Positions 15,721 through 22,874 of a DNA stretch of 22,874 bases are shown piece by piece; the stretch's first letter is position 1, and every line of letters starts with the position of its first letter. A program made the position numbers and the translations under genes. The stretch comes from JANQRV01 sp964533785 (GTDB taxonomy: Bacteria > Bacteroidota > Bacteroidia > Chitinophagales > Saprospiraceae): assembly GCA_964533785.1 (NCBI GenBank), contig CAZHNG010000073.1, positions 1-22,874 of the forward strand, written 5' to 3'. The notes beneath the pieces were generated by a model. That model did no database searches and had not been told where the DNA came from. It saw nothing but the letters and a program-made list of their open reading frames with translations.

Positions 15721-18700
15721 CTATCGAGGATCTTTTTGTTGCCGCCACTCCGACACCGGCTGGTAAAGATCTTTAAGCTGGATCATTTGGAAGTTTAATT
15801 GTTTCGGCACTTCAATGGCCTTACTTTTTTGAGTGACCTGGATCAAGCTGGCCATGGAAAAAACAGACTCATTTGGGTCCATTAGAACGTAAGCCTTTTT
15901 GTAGGGAAGTAAATGAGGTTCAAGGGGACGTACGAACACGTCGTAAAGCCCTATCCAGGGATTCGTATATTCCTCTGCTCCACCTTTCTTTGCCAAAACG
16001 TTTCCTTTTACCTCTGATTTGGGTAATCTTTTGGCATCGGAAAATAATTGCCTCAGCTCCCTCTGGTTGACATTACGGTAAAAAACAGCTGCTGATCGAT
16101 TGGAAATACAAAAAGCTATTAATTGTTCTTCCATCAATGCGTATTGAATCAAGATCTCTTCTTTGCCCAATTGTTGTTGCAAGGCTTTCAGGTTAATGCT
16201 ACTGCCCGTTAAAAAAAGATGAGCATGGGGATATTTATTCTTTAGATCCAATAGAAGCGCATCTAATTTAGTGTTGTTGATCGTTAAAACCCCATTGAGG
16301 GAATCCAGCTGGTCTATTTTTCCAGTGACATTGGCAAAAGTCCATTTTGCTATTTGTTGCAGAATATTTTTTTGCCGGCTTTCAGTTGCAGCGATCTGGT
16401 CCAGCAATTGTCTGCTCTGAGGCTTTTTGTAAAATGGTTGTAGTAGTTTCTCCTGATTTTGTTTGACCAGTTGCCGGTTATACCACTGAAATGCTTTGGC
16501 ACCACCAAATTCAGTAGCTAGCCACGCTATTGCATTTTTTCCCGGAGGAGGATAGACCAACAATCCCCGATCTGTTCCCACGTATATTTTACCGTACTCA
16601 TCAGCTTCCAGGGTATTCACGTGTCTACTGCCATATTCGCCCAGCGAAGAGTCGTCAGGCAATAACCCATTGAGAATTTCTGGATAAGACCAGCTTTCGC
16701 CATCGTAAATCACCACACCCGCCGCACAACCAAACAGCCGCAATTTTCCATAAGCTACTCCTTTTGTCCCCAAAAACAAGGAAGGATGAGCTTTGCGCAA
16801 ACCTAAATAGGATGAATGCCCTGGGCTGCTAAAAGAATGCAAAACGCCATAACGTTCGTATTGAAATCCTTCGGCAGTACTCAGGATTGCCTGTCCTTCA
16901 CCGATCGGTGTGTAAGCACTTACAAACCAGGAAGCCGATCTTTGATCATTCCTGGTTTCCAGCCGAACAAAACGCTTCATTTGAGGCTTCCACTCCAATA
17001 GCCCGCCGGTTAGGGGCTCTCCATTATATGCGGCCGGCGTCTCATCAGCACAGACTACGCGGATCTGGTGATCGATCGTTTCGAAAACCCGGTACAGTGA
17101 ATTGGAACGCGCCGGAAAAACAACGGGATCCTTCAGATAATTAAAATCCGACACCTGACCATTATCGTAATGATAAAGAGTGGTCGAAGTGCAAACCCAA
17201 ATGCGCCCATCCTTAGCCGCTAATATATTTTGAACCTGATTTTCGGTTTTGCCGGACCGTTGCCCGGTTTCAAACTGTTTCAGGCTAAAAAGGGCCTTCG
17301 TAGTAAAACGGTCGGCGGTGGGATCGTAGGTTGCGCTGTAAATCGCCGGCCCATTATTGAACAGAAGTTGATCTTCGCCATATACGGCTAAAGCGTTTAT
17401 ATTTCCCGCATAAGCCTCGACTATTGGTTTTAAAGCGTACAAGGGATCATCGTGTTGTAGGTATTTGAGGTTGCGTCCATCGGCAACGAAGGTCATTTTT
17501 AAGGCATTGATCGTTACCAAATCCAGCACTTTCCCGGTGTGGATGGTTGGTTGTCTTAGTCGATATCCCTGTAAGTCCTCTTTTCCTCCGAGTATTACCT
17601 TTTTTCCGAAAGGATAGCAATATTGCAGATCGGCACCCGGACCGGAGGCACCTGCTATTTTTATTGGATTGAAATAGTTATAGCGATAAACCACCAATCC
17701 TTGATTAGTCAATAACGAAAGACCATTGACACCATCTTCATAGGGGAACAACGACAATCCATTGATCTTTTTGACTCCTCCGGACAAATATTCCGTACTC
17801 AATTCAAAAAATCGGTACTTTTCTTTTTGTGGGAAGGCCCGAAAAACTTTTTGGTCTTTCAGCAAAAACAGACGGCCCTTTGAATCAACAACCGCATCGT
17901 CGACTTCTTCATCAACCGGTTTGACCGTACCTTGCTCGATTACGAAAAGCCCTTTGGCCGTTCCTACCAAAAGTTGTTCATTGACCGGGCGGTTGTTTTG
18001 ACTAAAGCTACAAGCCTTCAAAAAAGTGATCTTCGACAGGTTATTGACACTGGGCAAGGCGATCGATTCCAGTGATCCATCCGCATTATTCTTTATCAGC
18101 CCTTTGGCCGTACCGATATAAAGCGTTCCTTTCTGATAGGCCAGGCTGGTAATAGCATTTGAAAACAGCCCGGCACTTTCGTCAATAATGGTACGGACAG
18201 ACCCGTATATTTCTGAATTCAGCGCGATAACCCCTTCGGAAGTACCCAGGTAAATATTACCGGCAGCATCAGTGGTTATGGCTTTGATGTCATTATAATC
18301 ATCTGCTTTAGGGGCATCAAATGTTTGGATCAAAGATTTTTCCGAAGGATCGAATTCCGCTAATTGCCAATAGCCATATTGGTAAATATACAATCCCTTA
18401 TTAGTCCCTACCAATACTTGGTCTTCCTCCAACATCTGAACGGCCTGAATAGTAGTACCACCACTAAAACCCTGGAAATAGAGATTCTGCCAAAAAGATG
18501 GATTTTGTATTTCCGGTCCGGCCATCAGTTTTTCATCCGGGTTTATGTACAATGGATTGGAAGTGACCTTTTGGAAAGTACTTTCTATTTCTTTTTTTAG
18601 GTTTTTGGGATATCCCGTGGCCATTGTTGCTTGTTGAAGCCAGTCCTGCATTTCAACCCAGGTTGTCCAATTGGCTAAGGCAAGTCCTTCCGGGTAAGCA

Positions 18701-21700
18701 ATGCGGCACAATTCGTAATATTTGTCGATCAAGGCCGCTCCCTTACCAATCATTTGGGTAGATGTGCCGGCATTAATTCGCGTAAACAGGTCACCCGCAA
18801 TTTGTAGTGCCTGTTGTGAAAAAGCGCCCCCTTGTTCTCCTTTAGTTAAAATGTAATGGATGTAAGCCAGGCCGGTTTCGATCAACGGGAGTGTTTCGCT
18901 GGAAGATAGATTATGATCAAGCATTTGCTGATAGGCATTTTGTAATTCCAGTAGTTTGGGGTCAGCAGGAAAAATAACCGGCAATTCCCCTTTCAGCAGA
19001 TAGGATTGGAGATCCGAAACCACCTTGGGAATGGCTAATAATTGTTCAATTTGCTGAAATTGTAATAACGCATTTCCATTATCATTCGATTGTACACTGA
19101 TTATTTTACCGTAAGCATCATATTTGACTTGTAGGGCCACTTCTTTTCCTTTTTGTATTCGTACTGGTCTACCGGATTGATCATAGGTGAGCTGAATCAT
19201 TTTTTCATCCGATTGATCAATTTGTGTGATCAACCCGCGTTCATCGTAGAAAAATTCGATCTGCCTGCCTTTGGCCTCCTGTACTTTCTTTAGTAAACCA
19301 GTTATTCCATAAAAAAAGCTAATTTCTTGATTTACAAATCTCAATTGCTTTGGTTTACCGGTCATTGGATCATCTTCCCGCAATATTTTCGTTCCATTTT
19401 CCAATATGATTTGCGCTTGAAAATTATTGAAATCGATGGTAACATCCACTTTTCCGTTCCAACTCTTTTGCCTTGCTGTATGGTACTGTTGAATAGAATG
19501 GGTATTGGGAGGGATCGCAGTAGCTTTGGCGTAGTTTTCCAAATAATATCCATCCTGGTCCCCCAATTTATCGTAGGCCAGATTTTTAAGGTCGGGCCAT
19601 TCGTAACCGTACCGGTACATAACGGATAAGGCAACGATACTACTCCCTCCCTTGTAAAGATGAAAAGCTACGAAGCGCCTGGCTCTATCCGGTTCGTAAG
19701 GATCGCGCATCCACCAATTATGTAAGATGGGAAAAAGAGCGGTCGGGTCAGAAAGGTGTTCTTGTGCCCACAGAAGATATTCCTGCTGGTCGGGGGCCAT
19801 TTTCAAAGCGAGCCCTAATTGCTCGATCCCTTTACTGGGGTTATGGAAAATAAAATTCAACTTGGCGAGGTTGAAATGATAAGTATGGGCAGCCCCCGAT
19901 AGGGCCAGGTATTGCTCTAGGTCAGCAATGGTTTGGGAAAAAGTCGGATCATCCATTTGCTCCTTTTGATACCGGAGCAAACATATTTCTGCCCGGTTTA
20001 AATAGACTTTTGCCTGTTCGCCGGGAGGTGCCCCTTTGCTGAGATCGTTGATGGCAATATCCATAATTTTCAAAGCCTTATCCCATTGCCCATCTTTAAT
20101 AAAAAGATCTCTTATCCGTCGATAAGGAAAGGATTTTTGTGGATTGGCCTTTGCGGCCTCTTCCCAAATGGCCCATTTCTGAGCCGTAGAGTTTTTTAAT
20201 TGGGTCATCAAAAACCATAAATATTCCTGCTCCGGAAACTGATTGACAAGAGCGCGTAGCTGTTCTCCTATTTGCAGCTCATCTCCGCCAAAAAGTTTAA
20301 CGGACACCTGATAATACTTTTCCAGCATAGCTTCATCAGGGACGGTATACTGAAAAGACTGTTCCAGGAGATTGATGGCTTGGTTATAATCATCCTTTAA
20401 AGAATAGGCTAGCGCTTCCTGTTGTAACAAAATACCGGAGTATGGATACAATCGGGTAGCCTCATTTAGTACGGACTCGGCTTTTGCAAATGCTTCGAGT
20501 TGAAGCAGCGCATTGATCTTTTCCACATAGAGTCGCTCCGGCAGGTATCGGGTTCTGTTCGAAAAGTCCTCCACCAGAGCGACAATCTGCTGAAAATCCT
20601 CTGCTTTTCGCGACGCTTCACAAACGTTCAAATAATAATCAACTACGGAAGGATCCAGTTTTATGGCTTTAGCAAAGTGAGAAGCTGCGATATCGAAACG
20701 ACCACTTTTAAACTCTACCATACCAAGCTGGTATTGAATAAATGGATCGCTGGGATATTGGGGGTTTATTTCCCACAAAAGCTCCCTGGCCTGTTTACGC
20801 AGGCTAGCTTGTAAATAGGCACGGGCAAGGGCTAATTTTTCTGCTTTGGTTCGTTGAGTAGCGGCATATCCGGCGGCTAAAACAGTAATATTCTTTTGTG
20901 CTTCTTCATTTTGGTTGAGCTGCAGATGACAGGCTGCTTGTTTTACGACAGCTTCTCCGCCCAGGAAAAAAGGATCGGAAGTATAGGAGCTTTTCAAATA
21001 TTGAACGGCTTCCCGGAAGCGATTTATTTCTGCTAAAAGCTGACCCTGATGATAAAGGGCAACTGGGTCGTTAGCATAAGTCTCCAGATACTGTCCGATT
21101 GATTTAAGCAAAATGGTTCGCGTGATCATGGAATGCTCGAAGAGGACGGTAAGGTATTTTTTTGCAACGGGATATTGATCAAAAGCACCTGTTTGTATTT
21201 CCCTTTGTAAAAATTGACGGTAAATGCTCGACTTTTTTACGCCCTCGGTAATGGAAGCCAGCACCAAGAAGGGAGTGCCGTATTGCTTGATCACATGACG
21301 GGTGAGCGCCAGACTGTTAGAAGGGGAAACATGAATAGAGGCCTGGATATAGTTCAGTTTAGCAGTCAAGCCTCCGGTATTTTGAATTTCTGCTATTGAA
21401 TATCTTCTCAGTAATTCATATCCCTCGAGGTTGCGGGCATCGGTAGCAAGCACCAGTTTTTTTTTCAAGTTGGTTGGTGCTTGAGCCAGGATATTTTCAT
21501 TGCCTTCCTTCTTTTCGTGTACGACTATCCACAGATCCGGAGCGAGGGGATGGAAATCTTCTTTTAATAAATCGGCTTGTAACACTGAAATAAGCATTTC
21601 ATAATTACCTTCCTCATAGTAAGATTTCCAACGTTTAAATCGTGCATCTTCATATAAAGTTTGCCCTGCAAGCAAACAAGGGAAAAGCAATCCCCAAAAA

Positions 21701-21726
21701 ATACTAATAACCGGAATTTGTTTCAT
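15721..21726 (-). CDS. Giant exported TPR / YD-repeat / beta-propeller protein with incomplete CHAT region
   Basis: About 2001 residues. I place the start at ATG 21726 rather than TTG 21735: it gives a clean signal peptide (MKQIPVISIFWGLLFPCLLAG, cleavage near AGQ) and follows GGAG by two bases. Order of parts: helical TPR-like repeats at about 200-690 (FIQYQLGMVEFKSGRFDIAA, FAKAIKLDPSVVDYY); YD/Rhs-like repeats at about 815-880 (IEFFYDERGLITQID, IQLTYDQSGRPVRI, LQVKYDAYGKIISVQ); a helical spacer; a two-component-regulator-type propeller at about 1080-1720 (ILVGTNKGLYIY-like blades: GNIYLGTSEGVIAL, GTLYIGTAKGLIK, GKIYVGTDRGLLVY); then a coiled region and the first half of a CHAT domain (KEEILIQYALMEEQLIAFCI, about 1855-1880; WIGLYDVFVRPLEPHLL, about 1925). 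The protein ends soon after YVLMDPNESVFSMASL, before any catalytic His or Cys. It is probably periplasmic or on the cell surface. Function is unknown. Confidence 0.8.
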   Translation of the reverse strand: MKQIPVISIFWGLLFPCLLAGQTLYEDARFKRWKSYYEEGNYEMLISVLQADLLKEDFHPLAPDLWIVVHEKKEGNENILAQAPTNLKKKLVLATDARNLEGYELLRRYSIAEIQNTGGLTAKLNYIQASIHVSPSNSLALTRHVIKQYGTPFLVLASITEGVKKSSIYRQFLQREIQTGAFDQYPVAKKYLTVLFEHSMITRTILLKSIGQYLETYANDPVALYHQGQLLAEINRFREAVQYLKSSYTSDPFFLGGEAVVKQAACHLQLNQNEEAQKNITVLAAGYAATQRTKAEKLALARAYLQASLRKQARELLWEINPQYPSDPFIQYQLGMVEFKSGRFDIAASHFAKAIKLDPSVVDYYLNVCEASRKAEDFQQIVALVEDFSNRTRYLPERLYVEKINALLQLEAFAKAESVLNEATRLYPYSGILLQQEALAYSLKDDYNQAINLLEQSFQYTVPDEAMLEKYYQVSVKLFGGDELQIGEQLRALVNQFPEQEYLWFLMTQLKNSTAQKWAIWEEAAKANPQKSFPYRRIRDLFIKDGQWDKALKIMDIAINDLSKGAPPGEQAKVYLNRAEICLLRYQKEQMDDPTFSQTIADLEQYLALSGAAHTYHFNLAKLNFIFHNPSKGIEQLGLALKMAPDQQEYLLWAQEHLSDPTALFPILHNWWMRDPYEPDRARRFVAFHLYKGGSSIVALSVMYRYGYEWPDLKNLAYDKLGDQDGYYLENYAKATAIPPNTHSIQQYHTARQKSWNGKVDVTIDFNNFQAQIILENGTKILREDDPMTGKPKQLRFVNQEISFFYGITGLLKKVQEAKGRQIEFFYDERGLITQIDQSDEKMIQLTYDQSGRPVRIQKGKEVALQVKYDAYGKIISVQSNDNGNALLQFQQIEQLLAIPKVVSDLQSYLLKGELPVIFPADPKLLELQNAYQQMLDHNLSSSETLPLIETGLAYIHYILTKGEQGGAFSQQALQIAGDLFTRINAGTSTQMIGKGAALIDKYYELCRIAYPEGLALANWTTWVEMQDWLQQATMATGYPKNLKKEIESTFQKVTSNPLYINPDEKLMAGPEIQNPSFWQNLYFQGFSGGTTIQAVQMLEEDQVLVGTNKGLYIYQYGYWQLAEFDPSEKSLIQTFDAPKADDYNDIKAITTDAAGNIYLGTSEGVIALNSEIYGSVRTIIDESAGLFSNAITSLAYQKGTLYIGTAKGLIKNNADGSLESIALPSVNNLSKITFLKACSFSQNNRPVNEQLLVGTAKGLFVIEQGTVKPVDEEVDDAVVDSKGRLFLLKDQKVFRAFPQKEKYRFFELSTEYLSGGVKKINGLSLFPYEDGVNGLSLLTNQGLVVYRYNYFNPIKIAGASGPGADLQYCYPFGKKVILGGKEDLQGYRLRQPTIHTGKVLDLVTINALKMTFVADGRNLKYLQHDDPLYALKPIVEAYAGNINALAVYGEDQLLFNNGPAIYSATYDPTADRFTTKALFSLKQFETGQRSGKTENQVQNILAAKDGRIWVCTSTTLYHYDNGQVSDFNYLKDPVVFPARSNSLYRVFETIDHQIRVVCADETPAAYNGEPLTGGLLEWKPQMKRFVRLETRNDQRSASWFVSAYTPIGEGQAILSTAEGFQYERYGVLHSFSSPGHSSYLGLRKAHPSLFLGTKGVAYGKLRLFGCAAGVVIYDGESWSYPEILNGLLPDDSSLGEYGSRHVNTLEADEYGKIYVGTDRGLLVYPPPGKNAIAWLATEFGGAKAFQWYNRQLVKQNQEKLLQPFYKKPQSRQLLDQIAATESRQKNILQQIAKWTFANVTGKIDQLDSLNGVLTINNTKLDALLLDLKNKYPHAHLFLTGSSINLKALQQQLGKEEILIQYALMEEQLIAFCISNRSAAVFYRNVNQRELRQLFSDAKRLPKSEVKGNVLAKKGGAEEYTNPWIGLYDVFVRPLEPHLLPYKKAYVLMDPNESVFSMASLIQVTQKSKAIEVPKQLNFQMIQLKDLYQPVSEWRQQKDPR

Positions 21727-21865
21727 AGTCTCCAAAATTTGGTAAATCCAATTCAGGCTTAAATTTAGAACATATCCAAAACGATCAATGCGGGAGGAAA
21801 AGAGGGATGGAATCAGATTGTAGGAACATTATAAAATTACTAAGATTTTCGATAGGAATCAAATG
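21727..21865. promoter_or_regulatory. Upstream region of the giant TPR/propeller gene
   Basis: This gap follows the DUF4249 stop. It contains TTAAGCCTGAAT on the - strand (21751-21762), identical over 12 bases to the motif before the first SulP gene, 24 bases before the ATG. A GGAG at 21729-21732 is one of the few Shine-Dalgarno-like sites in the window and supports the ATG at 21726. No hairpin terminator is seen. Confidence 0.4.
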
Positions 21866-22789
21866 CTAACGGTCTACAAAAATTGAATCTCTGGCTACGG
21901 CGTAGCCACCAAAAAAGCCCAGACCGCTTTCGATATTATTATAAAGAATAACCGGTTCGCTAAATGGCGGCCCCTGACTGGTGAGTTGCCGGCTCAAGGA
22001 GGTATAATACAGAAAATAATCCTTCGACGTCGTTCTCAATTCAGCTTCTAATTTCCCCAATCTTTCCTGTGATACATCAATTGACCGGCTAAATGCAAAT
22101 CGTAATGAGTAGGGGTTGCCATCGAAATCCTCATCGTTGAACAACATGCCTCCATCAAAACTACGAACCATATTATTATCGTTATCCGCAATGCTGGGAC
22201 TTAACTCAAATGTTTTTACAAGCGGAACGATGGTATCCCCCCCTGGCAATACCCGGTAACTTTCAATTTTCTGAAAGAGTTTTAAATGGTAAAATTCTTC
22301 CAATCCAAGCGAATCTTCAAAAAACAATACAGCTTGTACGGTAAACAGGATGGAATCTGGCGCAATGGCAAACTGTTCTATTGACTTTATATCAAGTACT
22401 CCATCCGGAGCATGACCGGGAATATAACTTTGGCTTCTAACGGTTTCATATCCAGCATTGCTCACTTCGATTTCATAATTCACCCCGCGGGATGGTATAA
22501 TGGAGGAACGGTAGACCGGGATACCGAGCTCAGGGTCAAAAACAGCTTCAAAGCGGTCCTTCAGATTGCCATTTTCGTACAACTGTACGGTTGGCCGTAA
22601 ATTAAAATTGAATACGGTATCCTCAACAGATCTGCCTAATGATATTTGCATTGCTATACGTTCTTCATCTGAAAAAGGAGCTATTACGACCAGTCGCTCG
22701 CTCGTTTCAGCAATATCCAGCTCTAAAGGACGTTCACATGCCGCAAAAGCAAATCCAATTATCATTATGTATGAAAGGCAATATTTCAA
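21866..22789 (-). CDS. DUF4249-type outer-membrane lipoprotein
   Basis: A 307-residue lipoprotein. The N-terminus MKYCLSYIMIIGFAFAACER gives a lipobox FAAC with Cys18 as the lipidated residue. The body has the features of DUF4249 proteins: ERLVVIAPFSDEERIAMQIS near the N-terminus, an Ig-like/carboxypeptidase-like stretch with PSRGVNYEIEVSNAGYETV (about 98-116), and a C-terminus with NNIESGLGFFGGYAV. In Bacteroidota such genes usually follow a TonB-dependent receptor and are thought to serve as its surface lipoprotein partner; the receptor would lie just beyond the right edge, which I cannot see. The only start giving a full signal peptide is TTG at 22789; the ATG at 22765 would leave too short an n-region. 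A tiny frame ATG-ATG-CAT-TGA overlaps the TTG by two bases. Function is unknown; membership is well supported. Confidence 0.82.
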   Translation of the reverse strand: MKYCLSYIMIIGFAFAACERPLELDIAETSERLVVIAPFSDEERIAMQISLGRSVEDTVFNFNLRPTVQLYENGNLKDRFEAVFDPELGIPVYRSSIIPSRGVNYEIEVSNAGYETVRSQSYIPGHAPDGVLDIKSIEQFAIAPDSILFTVQAVLFFEDSLGLEEFYHLKLFQKIESYRVLPGGDTIVPLVKTFELSPSIADNDNNMVRSFDGGMLFNDEDFDGNPYSLRFAFSRSIDVSQERLGKLEAELRTTSKDYFLYYTSLSRQLTSQGPPFSEPVILYNNIESGLGFFGGYAVARDSIFVDR

Positions 22790-22874
22790 TGCATCATCAA
22801 TTTATTTGGACTTTTGACGCTAGACACTAGACGCTAGATTTTACACAACAAACCGCTGATACTCAATGGATATC
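22790..22874. other. Upstream region of the DUF4249 gene
   Basis: An 85-base non-coding end of the window that carries the heptad tandem repeat described separately and ATGATG just before the TTG start. No promoter consensus is assigned. Confidence 0.5.
22816..22838. repeat. GACRCTA heptad tandem repeat
   Basis: Three 7-base units GACGCTA, GACACTA, GACGCTA plus GA follow each other without gaps, 27 bases upstream of the DUF4249 start. Such TAGACGC/TAGACAC heptads look like a dispersed intergenic repeat rather than chance; no function is known. Confidence 0.6.

Noticed and set aside
15721..21726. A TPR-CHAT protease of the type III-E CRISPR (Craspase) kind
   Set aside because: No CRISPR array or Cas7-like gene is present, the protein is exported, and the catalytic half of CHAT is missing.
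21727..21735. TTG at 21735 as the start of the giant gene
   Set aside because: The ATG nine bases later gives a normal signal peptide and has GGAG at a fitting distance.

Overview
The window looks like a chromosomal segment of a member of the Bacteroidota, probably of the Saprospiraceae/Lewinella type. The evidence is a DUF4249-type outer-membrane lipoprotein, a PIG-L protein with the long C-terminal extension seen in this phylum, a very large TPR/propeller protein, A-rich leaders with few Shine-Dalgarno sequences, and moderate GC. This placement is inference from protein style; there is no rRNA or other marker gene. I see no tRNA, rRNA, CRISPR array, transposase or phage gene.

Layout. Only the first gene, the 3' part of a PIG-L family protein (2-1183), is on the + strand. 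Everything after it is on the - strand. From right to left, in the order of transcription: a DUF4249 lipoprotein (22789-21866); a secreted protein of about 2000 residues with TPR repeats, YD (Rhs-like) repeats, a beta-propeller and a C-terminally incomplete CHAT region (21726-15721); a 1360-residue AsmA-like, membrane-anchored protein (15642-11560); a frameshifted SulP anion transporter (11435-9554); a TetR-like regulator (9481-8801); an apparent operon trkA-trkH-ygeY-like M20 hydrolase (8599-4595); a second, paralogous TetR-like regulator (4296-3589) overlapping a small membrane protein (3599-3276); and a second, intact SulP transporter (3126-1489).

The middle of the window (1489-11435) is an ion-transport cluster. 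Two SulP/TetR pairs flank a Trk-type K+ uptake operon. The two regulators are clear paralogs. Their upstream regions share a near-identical 13-mer, and a 9-mer (TACAATAGT on the - strand) recurs upstream of one regulator and of both transporters. The simplest reading is a duplicated regulator-transporter module for anion (perhaps bicarbonate or sulfate) uptake placed around K+ uptake. Substrate and regulation are inferred, not shown. The second SulP copy carries a one-base frameshift at about 10633-10635 that splits it into two overlapping reading frames.

The right part (11560-22789) holds three envelope or exported proteins. The most unusual is the giant TPR-YD-propeller-CHAT-like protein, whose C-terminus stops before the region where the CHAT protease His and Cys would lie. 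Several intergenic regions carry structured or repeated DNA: nested inverted repeats at 1306-1385, a hairpin at 1436-1472, two adjacent hairpins at 4422-4465, a TAAGYCTGAAT leader motif before three genes, and a GACRCTA heptad tandem repeat at 22816-22838.
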